Positions 35,981-45,395 are shown, counted from the stretch's first letter. The stretch is DNA of 64,000 nt from an uncultured Shewanella sp. (GCF_947501665.1 NZ_CANMWS010000001.1:1-64000); one strand, 5' to 3'. Notes: generated by a model not told the origin, from the letters alone. Made by a program: numbers and translations.

Positions 35981-36766
35981 TTAAAGAGACTGGTTGAGAA
36001 ATTTAAGCATGTCATCTGACGCTGAAACGACTTTTGCGTTCATTTCATAGGCGCGTTGGGTTGAGATCATTTCAACCATTTCTTCAACAACATTCACGTT
36101 CGCACCTTCTAAAGAACCTTGTCTTAATTGGCCCATGGCTTGATCCCCTGCAATCCCTTCAATGGCGGCACCCGATGCGGATGTTTCGCGGTAAAGGTTG
36201 TCACCGCGCGCTTCAAGACCCGTTGGGTTACTGAAGTTGACGAGTGTGATTTGACCGAGTTCTTGTGAGTCACTGTTACCGGCAATTTGTGCCGATACTG
36301 TGCCGTCTGCTGCAATGGTGATGTTAAGTGCATCTTCAGGAATTTCGATATTTGGCACTAAAGGTAAGCCTTGAGAGGTCACCATTAAGCCTTCGCTGCT
36401 GCGATAAAATTGGCCGTTACGGGTGTAACCAATATCGCCGTTCGCCTCTTCAATTTGAAAGAAACCTTGTCCTTCAATGGCAATATCGAGCTGTTGGTTG
36501 GTTGTTAGCATGTCACCTGTGGTGAAGACTTTTTGTGTGCCAACCACGCGAGTACCTGTACCTAACTGTAAACCAGAAGGCAGTTGGTTGAGCTCATCAA
36601 CTTGACCACCGGGTTGACGTTGTACTTGGTAGAAGAGATCGTTAAAGGCGACACGGTCACGTTTAAAACCTGTGGTGTTAACGTTTGCCAAGTTGTTGGC
36701 AATGGTCGTCATTTTAACATCTTGGGCCGTTAGGCCTGTTTTACTTACCCATAATGCTGATTGCAT
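35981..36766 (-). CDS. flgG: lateral flagellar distal rod protein FlgG
   Basis: The distal rod subunit of 261 residues (family about 260). N-terminal MQSALWVSKTGLTAQDVKMT and NNLANVNTTGFKRDRVAFND, an LFYQVQRQPGG rod-specific stretch, and C-terminal EGANVNVVEEMVEMISTQRA and DMLKFLNQSL are all standard. It lies 48 bases upstream of flgH and 11 bases after flgF. Confidence 0.95.
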   Translation of the reverse strand: MQSALWVSKTGLTAQDVKMTTIANNLANVNTTGFKRDRVAFNDLFYQVQRQPGGQVDELNQLPSGLQLGTGTRVVGTQKVFTTGDMLTTNQQLDIAIEGQGFFQIEEANGDIGYTRNGQFYRSSEGLMVTSQGLPLVPNIEIPEDALNITIAADGTVSAQIAGNSDSQELGQITLVNFSNPTGLEARGDNLYRETSASGAAIEGIAGDQAMGQLRQGSLEGANVNVVEEMVEMISTQRAYEMNAKVVSASDDMLKFLNQSL

Positions 36767-36777
36767 TTTCTTATCCT

Positions 36778-37512
36778 TTAAGCGTTTTTAATCAGGCGGT
36801 TGCCTGCTTCGGCTAATTTTTCGGCGCTTTTCATCAATTTGACTTGAATTTCAAATTGACGGCTGAGATCCATTGAAGCGATAAGCTCACTGACGGCTTG
36901 CACATTACTGGCCTCTAAAAAACCACTGTCGACTCTGACGCTGTCATCGGCGACAAGAGGATTGCCATCGCGGCTGTAAAACAGACCGTCTTGTCCTTTT
37001 TTCATTGTGTCGAGTTCAGGGTTAACCATTTTAAGCTGAGCCACTTGCTCAATAATGCCGCCTTCAGCGCCTAGAATGCTAATGCGGCCATCATCGCCAA
37101 CAAAGAGTTCACGGTATTCAGGTAGCACAATTGGGCCGTTTAATCCTTGTACGCTGCGACCATCAAGGGTCAGTTGACCCGTTGCATCGGGAACAATGGC
37201 GCCTGATCGGGTATAGGCTTCACCTTCGTCTGTCATCACAGTAAATAAGCCATGATCGCGAATGGCTAAATCAAGGGTGCGGCCTGTGGGATTTAGGGCG
37301 CCAGCTTGTTTGTTAAAGCCTGTATCTTCCGTTTGTGCCAGAACACGAGTGCGTAAACTGTTGCCCATAGGCGTTACGGTTTGTGCATTAACGCGTTCTA
37401 GATCAGCTTTAAAACCTGTGGTATCGGCATTGGCTAAGTTGTTTGCGCGAATGGACTGCGCTTCCATTATTCGCGCCGCACCTGTGGCCGCTGTGTATAG
37501 CATTCTATCCAT
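36778..37512 (-). CDS. flgF: lateral flagellar proximal rod protein FlgF
   Basis: A proximal rod subunit of 244 residues with MDRMLYTAATGAARIMEAQ, RANNLANADTTGFKADL and the C-terminal LEASNVQAVSELIASMDLSR. The last residues AEAGNRLIKNA complete the D0 helix. Length is normal. Confidence 0.94.
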   Translation of the reverse strand: MDRMLYTAATGAARIMEAQSIRANNLANADTTGFKADLERVNAQTVTPMGNSLRTRVLAQTEDTGFNKQAGALNPTGRTLDLAIRDHGLFTVMTDEGEAYTRSGAIVPDATGQLTLDGRSVQGLNGPIVLPEYRELFVGDDGRISILGAEGGIIEQVAQLKMVNPELDTMKKGQDGLFYSRDGNPLVADDSVRVDSGFLEASNVQAVSELIASMDLSRQFEIQVKLMKSAEKLAEAGNRLIKNA

Positions 37513-37605
37513 GCTGTTATCCTTAAATCCTATGTACGTTATTTAATATGAAAAATTGGCTGAGCATGCTGTGCACTCATATTGCCCTCAGCCAATCACA
37601 AAAAA

Positions 37606-38814
37606 TTAAATGGCGTTTAGTAGGGCTTGTTGCATGGTTGAGTTTGCATCGAGTACTTTGGCATTAGACTGATAATTTCGTTGGGCAGTCATTAGGTTCA
37701 CCATTTCAGCTGTGGTATCGACGTTTGAGCCTTCAAGGTAGCCAGAGCTTATCCCGCCTAATGTCCCTGTTGTGGGTGAGCCAATGACCGCCTGGCCTGC
37801 TTGGTTGGTGGCGGCCCAAGCATTGTTACTGACAGGGGTTAAGCCATTAGGGTTATTGAAATCGGCTAATACCACTTGGCCTTGCAGTTGCTCTTGGCCA
37901 TTGGTGTAAGTGCCGTAAAGCATGCCGTTTTCATCGAGACGGATACCGTTTAGCTCTCCAGATGTGTAACCATCTTGGCTGAGGCCGGAGTTGTTATATT
38001 TTTTCGCGTATTGTGTGGTGTTGGTGTAGCTTAAATCAATGGTTAAATCGTCCACACCCGCAATGATGTTAGGATTCGTGCCACTGGTAATGTTCAGCGT
38101 GGTTGTACCGCCAGTGGCTAATGTACCGTCGTTGTTAAAGGTTAGATTATTGGTGCCAACATCTTCACCATCCATCATATAGTGCACTTCCCATGTGTTT
38201 GCAGCTGTTTTGACATGATACTCAGTAAGGGCATGCTCTTTACCCAGAGAGTCGTTGACTGTTACTGTGGTGGAAGAATGGTAAGTACTTGAATCTGTAG
38301 CATCAAATGGATTTAAGGTAGTATCAATGGCATCAACGGTTGAGTCCCAATTTGATACAATGCCGACTTGTGTGGTTGGGTTGGCAGCAAGACTGCCTGA
38401 TTGCACTTGAAGATCGCTAATCGTACCGTTTTGCAGCTGTTTTGCCGCATTAACTGGGTATCCTTGCAGACGGTTACCCGCAGGGTCGACGACATAGCCG
38501 TTAGCATCTTGATTGAACATCCCTGCACGGGCATATAACGTGCTGCCATCTTGTCCTGATAAGACGAAGAAGCCATCACCTTGAATACCTAGATCAAGTT
38601 CACGACCGGTATAGTTTAAGGTGCCGCCCGTTGAGAAATTTTGTGTGGTGGACATGACGTTGACACCGCCTGCTTGACCGCCATTGTAAATAGCGGCAAA
38701 TTCACTGCGTCCGCCTCTAAAACCAACGGTTGAAGCATTTGAGATATTATTACTGATGGTGTTTAAATCTTGTGTGGTTGCTTGTAGGCCACTCAGTGCA
38801 ATATTGTAAGACAT
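37606..38814 (-). CDS. flgE: lateral flagellar hook protein FlgE
   Basis: The hook subunit of 402 residues. N-terminal MSYNIALSGLQATTQDLNTI and SNNISNASTVGFRGGRSEF, and C-terminal LEGSNVDTTAEMVNLMTAQR and LDANSTMQQALLNAI, are diagnostic. The central Thr-rich part (TDSSTYHSSTTVTVNDS) is the exposed hook domain. Confidence 0.95.
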   Translation of the reverse strand: MSYNIALSGLQATTQDLNTISNNISNASTVGFRGGRSEFAAIYNGGQAGGVNVMSTTQNFSTGGTLNYTGRELDLGIQGDGFFVLSGQDGSTLYARAGMFNQDANGYVVDPAGNRLQGYPVNAAKQLQNGTISDLQVQSGSLAANPTTQVGIVSNWDSTVDAIDTTLNPFDATDSSTYHSSTTVTVNDSLGKEHALTEYHVKTAANTWEVHYMMDGEDVGTNNLTFNNDGTLATGGTTTLNITSGTNPNIIAGVDDLTIDLSYTNTTQYAKKYNNSGLSQDGYTSGELNGIRLDENGMLYGTYTNGQEQLQGQVVLADFNNPNGLTPVSNNAWAATNQAGQAVIGSPTTGTLGGISSGYLEGSNVDTTAEMVNLMTAQRNYQSNAKVLDANSTMQQALLNAI

Positions 38815-38875
38815 AAAAACGTTTCCCTATTAAATCAATATGAAGTTAATTAAATGTAATTTCTTAGAAGCTCAA

Positions 38876-39535
38876 TTAAGAAACTTCAGATATTTCAAGA
38901 ACAGAGACTGTTCCTAGCCCAAAGCCGAGTTCGGCCATCATCATGCCTGATGCACTGGCAAAATGGATTTTTTCAATGGGGGCTTGTACAAAGGTTTTTA
39001 AGCTGGTGGACTCATCCCCTGTAGTTGCTTTAGCTTGTAATTTGTACTCACCTTTTGGTAAGCCAAGAGATTGTGGATTAATGTCAAAAGGTATGTCGCC
39101 TTTACCTTGCGCACCTAAGTTAATGGTGTGGGCAACTTCTCCGTTGGCATCCACAATCTCAACGCTGACATCACTGGTGGCATTTTCAAGGTAAATTTTT
39201 CCTTGAATGGTGTCACTGTCTGCTTCAATTTGGAGTGAATCTGCTGCAACCATGGCCTCTTTGCCTATTAGGTTCGCTGATTGCACTATGCCCATGTTTT
39301 CAATCATCACCATTTGCGTGTTTTGATCTGAACGCATTTTTTCTAAACTTTCGACCTGTGAGAACTGCGCCAGTTGAGACACATATTCTGTACCATCGAT
39401 AGGGTTAGTAGGATCTTGGTTTTGAATTTGTGCAATCATTAAAGTCATGAATTCGTTAGTTAGTGCACTTGAACTGTCTGCACTGGTTGCGATTTCAGGG
39501 GTGTTATAACTGCTGGATAACGCATTAACATTCAT
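38876..39535 (-). CDS. flgD: lateral hook-capping protein FlgD
   Basis: The scaffold that caps the growing hook, 219 residues. It has the conserved N-terminal FMTLMIAQIQNQDPTNPIDG and TEYVSQLAQFSQVESLEKM. Beta-rich Ig/tudor-like domains follow (GKIYLENATSDVSVEIVD; LGLPKGEYKLQAKA). The ATG at 39535 has GGAG 10 bases upstream; the longer frame enters flgC. Confidence 0.94.
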   Translation of the reverse strand: MNVNALSSSYNTPEIATSADSSSALTNEFMTLMIAQIQNQDPTNPIDGTEYVSQLAQFSQVESLEKMRSDQNTQMVMIENMGIVQSANLIGKEAMVAADSLQIEADSDTIQGKIYLENATSDVSVEIVDANGEVAHTINLGAQGKGDIPFDINPQSLGLPKGEYKLQAKATTGDESTSLKTFVQAPIEKIHFASASGMMMAELGFGLGTVSVLEISEVS

Positions 39536-39536
39536 C

Positions 39537-39953
39537 TTAATTAGCTCCAAGTTGTAATAGACCTTGCTGCATCGAGCGAGCACGGTTCATGACTTCTACA
39601 CTGGTTTCAAAGGCGCGGCTAGCGGCCATCATGTCAGCCATTTCATCGACAGTATTGACGTTGGAATACGCCACATAACCTTGCTCATTGGCAAAGGGAT
39701 GATCAGGCTCATAACGCATATCAAGAGGGGCATCGGTTTCAACAATGGCTGCAACGTCAACTTGAGCACTGGTGACTTGACCGTCAACTTGATTATAAAT
39801 AGTCGAGAAAACAGGTTTTAATGCTCGATAAGCATCATCAGGGTTTTCTGCAGCAGCGCCTGCGTTAGCCAAGTTACTGGCAACGGTATTGAGGCGAATG
39901 GTTTGCGCATTCATACCCGCGCCTGCTATTTGATAGATTTCTCCAAATGACAT
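39537..39953 (-). CDS. flgC: lateral flagellar proximal rod protein FlgC
   Basis: A 138-residue rod protein with AGAGMNAQTIRLNTVASNLA near the start and YSNVNTVDEMADMMAASRAF near the end, both diagnostic for FlgC. It lies 9 bases after flgB and nearly abuts flgD. Confidence 0.95.
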   Translation of the reverse strand: MSFGEIYQIAGAGMNAQTIRLNTVASNLANAGAAAENPDDAYRALKPVFSTIYNQVDGQVTSAQVDVAAIVETDAPLDMRYEPDHPFANEQGYVAYSNVNTVDEMADMMAASRAFETSVEVMNRARSMQQGLLQLGAN

Positions 39954-39962
39954 AGTGAGTTC

Positions 39963-40313
39963 CTACTGTCCTTCAATGGCGGATTTAAGTCCGGAGATTT
40001 TCATATTTAGAAAAGTCAGGCTGGTTTGATAATCCATGGCATTTTGAGAGAATCGAGCCTGTTCCTTTCCGAGTTCTACGGTGTTTTCATCGGCAGAGGT
40101 CTGATATGGCACGCGGTAACCCATTTCATAATCACGATTTGGTGTCATGCCAGCGTTGACTTGTGACATGACTGAACTGAAGTCCATATCGCGGGCTTTA
40201 TAGCCAGGGGTTTCGGCATTGGCTAAGTTTCCTGCTAGTACCTTGCTACGTTCTACCCTAAAATCCAGTGCCTGGGGATGAATACCCAGTGCTGCATCAA
40301 GATTAATGGCCAT
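39963..40313 (-). CDS. flgB: lateral flagellar proximal rod protein FlgB
   Basis: A 116-residue rod protein, the first gene of the flgB-L operon. It has RVERSKVLAGNLANAETPGY and the family end NAMDYQTSLTFLNMKISGLK followed by SAIEGQ. A sigma-54-like element lies about 60 bases upstream, and flgA is transcribed divergently. Confidence 0.94.
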   Translation of the reverse strand: MAINLDAALGIHPQALDFRVERSKVLAGNLANAETPGYKARDMDFSSVMSQVNAGMTPNRDYEMGYRVPYQTSADENTVELGKEQARFSQNAMDYQTSLTFLNMKISGLKSAIEGQ

Positions 40314-40370
40314 ATCGGCTCCTCGTAATAAAATGATTAAAGCGGTGTTACCGTGAATGAATTCTCATTA

Positions 40371-40386
40371 TTCAATTAACGTGCCA
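40371..40386 (-). promoter_or_regulatory. probable sigma-54 promoter of the flgB operon
   Basis: On the minus strand TGGCAC-N5-TTGAA: the -24 box is perfect and the -12 box departs at one base (TTGAA for TTGCA). It would start transcription about 45 bases before the flgB ATG. Confidence 0.6.
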
Positions 40387-40447
40387 ACTATTTTTATTGT
40401 TTTATATTATGAGGTTATTGTTTTTTTGGAATGGAATTGGGAATGCA

Positions 40448-40461
40448 CGCTTCCTCTTTTC
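40448..40461 (+). promoter_or_regulatory. candidate activator site shared with lafB
   Basis: CGCTTCCTCTTTTC is identical to the motif upstream of lafB, though in the opposite orientation relative to its gene. It lies about 62 bases upstream of the flgB -24 box, a normal enhancer distance. Confidence 0.4.
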
Positions 40462-40574
40462 TGTTTTTACTTCCTATTGTTTTCCGCTTTTTATACTGAT
40501 GAGGCGTTGTGACTTGCATCTGCCTATAGCTTGGGTATATTGCATTGCATATCTCACTCATTGTGGTTGGCTTT

Positions 40575-41294
40575 ATGTTTTTGTTGAAGCGGTTATTGCT
40601 TTTAAGTTGTGCTTTTATTTCAAATTTCTTTATACCGTTAGCACAAGCTGAATCGGCCACCTCTGAGCAATTGAAAATGCGCATGACCCAAGTGTTAACT
40701 CAAGAGCTCAAGCAGTGGCAAAAATATGCGAAAGTGAAAGGTTTGACGCACAGTATGACTGTGCGAGTACCTTCTGGCGCTGAGAAACTTTCATTATGCC
40801 CAACGCCTCCCATTATTAATTCTGCTGATATTGATTTTGGTCAAGTTCAGCGAAAGCTAAGTTGCCCGTCTCAGGGGTGGTCTTTATATGTCAGAGCGAA
40901 AGTAGAAGTGACTGCGCGATTGCCTGTTTTTAATCGTGTTATGAAGCGAGGCGAGCAAGTGAAGGCCAAAGATGTGACTTGGATGAAACTTAGTCTTAAA
41001 GGATCGGATAAAGAAGTATTAACCAAATTGGAGGATATTATTGGCCGACAAGTTGTGAGGAAACAACATCGTTTTAAGCCCATTAAGGCCATGTACTTAG
41101 GGGCGCCAGTATTAGTAAAGATTGGTGATAAAGTGATTATTGAGGCGAAAAGCCAAGGCTTTTATGCCAAAATGCCCGGGGAAGCATTGGAGTCAGGGAG
41201 CGAAGGGGAAGCTGTTCGAGTTAAGAATCTCAGTTCGGGGAAAATCATCCTTGCTTACCCCACAGGTAAAGGTAAAGTTTCCACACGTTTTTAA
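40575..41294 (+). CDS. flgA: lateral P-ring assembly chaperone FlgA
   Basis: The periplasmic chaperone that helps FlgI form the P ring. It is 239 residues from the ATG at 40575, with signal peptide LLKRLLLLSCAFISNFFIPLAQA. The C-terminal SAF-like part has VFNRVMKRGEQVKAKDVTW and VLVKIGDKVIIEAKSQGF. A TTG further upstream would lengthen the leader and is not preferred. It is divergent from flgB, and flgM and flgN follow. Confidence 0.9.
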   Translation: MFLLKRLLLLSCAFISNFFIPLAQAESATSEQLKMRMTQVLTQELKQWQKYAKVKGLTHSMTVRVPSGAEKLSLCPTPPIINSADIDFGQVQRKLSCPSQGWSLYVRAKVEVTARLPVFNRVMKRGEQVKAKDVTWMKLSLKGSDKEVLTKLEDIIGRQVVRKQHRFKPIKAMYLGAPVLVKIGDKVIIEAKSQGFYAKMPGEALESGSEGEAVRVKNLSSGKIILAYPTGKGKVSTRF

Positions 41295-41475
41295 GACTTT
41301 TTTGTGTATGTGCCTTTATTATTGGTTATCTATGTTAGGTTTTATTTGTTATCTCATATTGTTTGGTCGTGAATGGGGTCACAATTGTATTTCAGCGAAA
41401 CGTATTTGAGGTCGCTTTATTATATACACCTAAGCAATTGGGTGTAACGGCATTAATATAACGGGTGGAAACGGT

Positions 41476-41766
41476 ATGGAAATAAATAAGATTAATAGTG
41501 CACTGAATGCTGAAGTGGGTGCTAGTATGGGACAAACTTCAACGAAGGCAGAGCCTAAGCCTGTTGATAATCAAGTTAGACAGATTGCTACACCTAAAGC
41601 GGTGAGTGAAGATTGGGAGTTGTTAGCGCGTTCTCAACCTCAACTGCAGCAAATTGATGGTGTCGATCAAGCTAAAGTCGATGCCCTTCGTCAATCTCTA
41701 AAAGATGGCACTTTTGATCTTGATTTAGGTAAAATAACTGAAGCGATGATTAACCAACACGGATAA
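41476..41766 (+). CDS. flgM: lateral anti-sigma factor FlgM
   Basis: A 96-residue FlgM, expected to bind LafS until the hook is complete and then be exported. It has the typical MEINKINSA opening, a disordered middle, and C-terminal VDQAKVDALRQSLKDGTFDL and DLGKITEAMI helices that contact sigma-28. GGTGG lies 8 bases before the ATG. It is followed 4 bases later by flgN. Confidence 0.92.
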   Translation: MEINKINSALNAEVGASMGQTSTKAEPKPVDNQVRQIATPKAVSEDWELLARSQPQLQQIDGVDQAKVDALRQSLKDGTFDLDLGKITEAMINQHG

Positions 41767-41770
41767 CACT

Positions 41771-42220
41771 ATGTCAGAAAAACGTGAGCTAGTACAAAGC
41801 CTCGTTAGGGGCATTCGCCAAGACGTAGAAGGTTATAAGCAACTTAAAAATCTGTTGGCGCATCAGCGGAAGTTGATGCAACAACGGGATCATGAAGCGT
41901 TACAAAATCATAATGAACATCAAAGTACATTATGTGAAAGTTTGAAACAGAGCGCAGATCATCGAAGTGCGGCGTTACATCGTTTAGGGTTCTCTGGAAA
42001 CTCAGCAGGTATGGAGCAGCTGATTACTAAGCTACCTCCCCAGTCAGCTAAACAAGTTAATGGCATTTGGCAACAGTTATTAATTTTGGCGACCGAAAGT
42101 CAGTATGCTAATGATGTTAATGGTAAGCTTTTGGTCGATCAGCAATATATTATTGATAATTTATTGCGACGTAATAGTGAGCAAACCATTGATTACGGTA
42201 ATCAAGCACAATTGCTATAA
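41771..42220 (+). CDS. flgN: lateral hook-associated protein chaperone FlgN
   Basis: A 149-residue helical protein with the FlgN-type N-terminal region (LLAHQRKLMQQRDHEALQNH) and a C-terminal part ending QQYIIDNLLRRNSEQTIDYG. FlgN escorts FlgK and FlgL to the export gate. Its position after flgM is conserved in lateral clusters. Confidence 0.88.
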   Translation: MSEKRELVQSLVRGIRQDVEGYKQLKNLLAHQRKLMQQRDHEALQNHNEHQSTLCESLKQSADHRSAALHRLGFSGNSAGMEQLITKLPPQSAKQVNGIWQQLLILATESQYANDVNGKLLVDQQYIIDNLLRRNSEQTIDYGNQAQLL

Positions 42221-42596
42221 GTTTATTCTTTTTAAAAGAGAGTGAATATTGATGCCGTTATTCGTATGACTCTCTTAGCACCTTTTCATTTTTTATTGAA
42301 TGCGACTTCTTAAAGCATAACGGGAATAAATGTCATTATAACGATGTTTTTTTGTTGTTTTATATCTTTACTATTGTTTATTTTTTGTGCCTATTCTGTG
42401 GTGCAATTCTATTTAAACTCTGCATTTATTACGTTATTGCTTTCATTAACTTACTTATTTAGAAATGATAATTAACATTATGCTTGTTTGTTAATTGTTT
42501 TGCGTTTATTGGTCTGATCTGCTTTCAACATTTAGCGCTTAATGTTTGATTCGATATACTCCATAACCTTCAAAGTAAATTGTTAATGAGGCTTTA
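42221..42596. other. intergenic region between flgN and the M20 peptidase gene
   Basis: A weak stem pairs AAGAGAGT (42236-42243) with ACTCTCTT (about 42269-42276) just after flgN and may end its transcript. The rest is AT-rich with no gene. Confidence 0.45.
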
Positions 42597-43946
42597 ATGA
42601 GTCGTTTATCCTTTTCTTCTTATTTTTTAGCGGTAAGCTGCTTATTGTGCGGTGTTGCTTTTGCTAATACTCCGCTCTCACAGGCCAATAACCAAGACAC
42701 TAGAATTGAATCGAATATTGTAAATTCGGTTGATCAGTCCCTCCCTAAGGCTCGTGCTCTACTGGAAAAAGTGGTTAATATTAATAGTGGTACCATGAAT
42801 TTTGCTGGTGTGAAAAAAGTGGGTATGGTCTTTAAGCAAGAGCTGGAAGCTTTAGGTTTTAAGGCACAATGGCAGGATGGCTCTAGTTATAATCGAGCTG
42901 GTAGTTTAGTGGCTGAATATGGAACACAAGGTAAGAAAATCTTGCTTATTGGCCATTTGGATACGGTATTTGCAAAGGATGATGCTTTTCAGACGTATCA
43001 AATGCTCGATGATACTCATGCAGCGGGCCCTGGTGTGAGTGACATGAAAGGTGGCGATGTGGTCATGTTAACCGCCATTAAAGCGTTAAAACAAGCAGGT
43101 GTGCTGGACAGAGTTCGTTTAAGAGTCGTGATGACGGGCGATGAAGAGAAAAGTGGCTTGCCTTTATCTGCATCGAAAAAAGCCATTGCTGATGCGGCTA
43201 AGTGGGCTGATGTTGCCTTAGGTTTTGAAGACGGTGATGGCAATATTAAAACGGCAGTGATTGCACGCAGAGGCGCAGCTGATTGGATTTTGAAAGTCAC
43301 TGGAGAGCCTGCTCATTCATCACAAATTTTTACTGAAAAAGTGGGTGACGGTGCCATTTATGAAATGGCAAGGATCCTTAATGGTTTTCGTGAGTCTCTA
43401 TCTTCAATGGATAATTTGACCTTTAATCCAGGGCTTATTCTTGCGGGTACTGATATTGATCATAAAACCAATGCGACCAATGGTTCTGCATTAGGAAAAA
43501 CCAATGTCGTTTCCAAAGAAGCGGTTGTGATGGGAGATATTCGTGCGCTTTCACCTGAGCAACTTGATAAAGCGAAAGAGAAAATGTTGGAAATCGTGTC
43601 TCAAAGTTTACCCATGACATCGGCAAGCCTTATTTTTAATGAAGGCTATCCACCCATGGCTGCCACGGAGAATAATCGTAAGTTATTGGCACTTTATAAT
43701 CAGATCAGTGAAGATTTGGGCTATGGTAAGGTTGTTGCGGTTAATCCACGTAATGCCGGGGCGGCAGATATCTCTTTTGCGGCCAACTATGTGGATATGT
43801 CTCTTGATGGGTTAGGTTTAATGGGGACGGGGGGCCATACAAGTGACGAAATTGGCGACTTAGGCAGTTTAGAAAAAAATGCTAAAAAAGCCGCTTTATT
43901 AATGTATCGTTTGAGTGAGCCTGCTGCTAATTTATTGAATAAATAG
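42597..43946 (+). CDS. exported M20-family metallopeptidase (carboxypeptidase G2-like)
   Basis: A 449-residue di-zinc peptidase with a signal peptide (FSSYFLAVSCLLCGVAFA). Metal-binding motifs are GHLDTVF (His and nearby Asp), GPGVSDMKGG (bridging Asp) and VVMTGDEEKSG (catalytic Glu and ligand). A C-terminal GGHTSDE segment supplies the last His. Such enzymes remove C-terminal Glu or release amino acids in the periplasm. It is monocistronic, converges on the PLC-like gene, and shares a 14-base stem terminator with it. No flagellar role is suggested. Confidence 0.9.
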   Translation: MSRLSFSSYFLAVSCLLCGVAFANTPLSQANNQDTRIESNIVNSVDQSLPKARALLEKVVNINSGTMNFAGVKKVGMVFKQELEALGFKAQWQDGSSYNRAGSLVAEYGTQGKKILLIGHLDTVFAKDDAFQTYQMLDDTHAAGPGVSDMKGGDVVMLTAIKALKQAGVLDRVRLRVVMTGDEEKSGLPLSASKKAIADAAKWADVALGFEDGDGNIKTAVIARRGAADWILKVTGEPAHSSQIFTEKVGDGAIYEMARILNGFRESLSSMDNLTFNPGLILAGTDIDHKTNATNGSALGKTNVVSKEAVVMGDIRALSPEQLDKAKEKMLEIVSQSLPMTSASLIFNEGYPPMAATENNRKLLALYNQISEDLGYGKVVAVNPRNAGAADISFAANYVDMSLDGLGLMGTGGHTSDEIGDLGSLEKNAKKAALLMYRLSEPAANLLNK

Positions 43947-43952
43947 CCAATG

Positions 43953-43986
43953 ATAAGGATGCCAGTTGAATGACTGGCATCCTTAT
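43953..43986. terminator. shared convergent terminator
   Basis: Perfect 14-base arms ATAAGGATGCCAGT / ACTGGCATCCTTAT with a 6-base loop lie between the convergent M20 and PLC-like genes. There is no long T tract on either side. Confidence 0.7.
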
Positions 43987-43989
43987 GAA

Positions 43990-44454
43990 TTAGTTTAACA
44001 GCGAACCATCTATTAATTTTAAAGATTCATCCATTACAGAACAGATTTTAGCATCGGGGGATTGTTGACAGAAGGTTTTAAGTTCGTCATCAGCTTCGCC
44101 TATGTCGGCTTTCCAATGCCCATATTTCTTGTGATAATTAATCCAGATAGATTCAATACTGCTGTTCTCATTACGTTTATCAATGAGTTTATTCAGTTCG
44201 ACTTTGTTTCTTGGTGTGGCAAAAACATATTCTCCATGCCCTTCAATTAAACAAGCTTGGTCCGCATCGCTAAAAGCGACTTTAGATTTTGTTATCATCC
44301 ATTTTGTGGCTTCCCTTTGTTCATGAGCATTTACTAGTTTTCGGCAAGCAGCATGAAAATATTCCCCACATTCATCGCTGTTAAATCGATTAGTTTCAAA
44401 GTTGATTTTTGCGCACTGACCGAGATCATTGGGTTGGTTTTTTCCCAGCTCCAT
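43990..44454 (-). pseudogene. C-terminal part of the PI-PLC-like gene, shifted frame
   Basis: This 154-codon frame overlaps the end of the PLC-like frame. Read one base back at the A6 run (T6 at 44438-44443 on the plus strand), it continues that protein as VWSWEKNQPNDLGQCAKIN and then FETNRFNSDECGEYFHAACR. That W-S-W-x-x-x-x-P, CA, C, AC pattern is what the C-terminal part of the family looks like. The frame on its own has no ribosome site. Either the gene carries a one-base deletion, or slippage at the A-run restores the full product. Confidence 0.6.
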
Positions 44455-45395
44455 ACTAAATCGGCAGCTTGAACTGGGAGCAGTCCATTGACAATCCAGC
44501 TAGCTTCTTTACTGTTAAACCCATAAGTTTCAAAGATATTAAGTCCGGCATTTAAATAATGCGTTGTGGTTAACGGAGTCAGTTTAGGGGCTTTTTTGTT
44601 GATATAGCCTAAGCTATTGAGTAAACCGCCCTGAGTGGTCCCATCTTTCACTCGAGTCATATGAGTTGTGTGATCATGAGTAAAGTCCATCCAGTCTGTT
44701 TTTTTTAAATCTTGCACTACTCCATTTGAACTGAAAACTAAATTACTGAGTTCATGGGATAAATGATCTTCACTAGAAAAAATGATGATATTCTTATGAG
44801 ATGCAAGTACTTTACTTTTCGTTAAGTGAGTCGGTAATACCGCCGAATAGCCAGAATCTACAGCGGGTAAATACGCATAGTTTGCTATTTCGTTGAGTGC
44901 TTGAGCCACTTGAATTGGGTTTCTTTGGGCTGAATTAGCTAATTCTATTTTTAGTAAAAGAACTTGCCTCATATGTGAATCATTTAACCATGATTTGATA
45001 TCTTCGAGGGCATCAATTAAAAGTCGGCTGCCAGTATAGCCATAGATACAGTCAAAATAACCGAAGTATTGAGTATCTATATTATTGTGACAAACACGTA
45101 CTGCACCTGCGTCAAAATGTATATCTAATACAAGTTCCCTGATCCCACTATCTAATTGTTTCTTAATGGACATACTTTGATTTACCCAGTCAATATAGAT
45201 GGAATCATCATCTTGATTTGAAAATGAATTGTGAGTACCAGCCCATGTTGTTTCATAGAAGGGAGCATCATTGTCGATGCTGTTTTGTAAATTCAGAGCT
45301 TGTGTTTCCCAATTAGCTTGAGCTTGAATCGTAAAGAATAAACAAGACAGAAAGATGCTCTTTATTGCGATGGTGTTTCTTATAAGGTTATTCAT
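44334..45395 (-). CDS. exported PI-PLC X-domain-like phosphodiesterase, N-terminal part (frameshifted)
   Basis: A 353-residue reading frame with a signal peptide (SIFLSCLFFTIQAQA). The TIM-barrel phosphodiesterase fold of the PI-PLC family is suggested by WAGTHNSFSN (H55), GIRELVLDIHFD (H93) and FDCIYGYTGSRLL. Two His at these places are the usual catalytic pair. The last 25 residues after WEKTNP do not fit the family, and the expected tail lies in the -1 frame. The natural protein would be about 470 residues. Substrate unknown. Confidence 0.65.
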   Translation of the reverse strand: MNNLIRNTIAIKSIFLSCLFFTIQAQANWETQALNLQNSIDNDAPFYETTWAGTHNSFSNQDDDSIYIDWVNQSMSIKKQLDSGIRELVLDIHFDAGAVRVCHNNIDTQYFGYFDCIYGYTGSRLLIDALEDIKSWLNDSHMRQVLLLKIELANSAQRNPIQVAQALNEIANYAYLPAVDSGYSAVLPTHLTKSKVLASHKNIIIFSSEDHLSHELSNLVFSSNGVVQDLKKTDWMDFTHDHTTHMTRVKDGTTQGGLLNSLGYINKKAPKLTPLTTTHYLNAGLNIFETYGFNSKEASWIVNGLLPVQAADLVWSWEKTNPMISVSAQKSTLKLIDLTAMNVGNIFMLLAEN

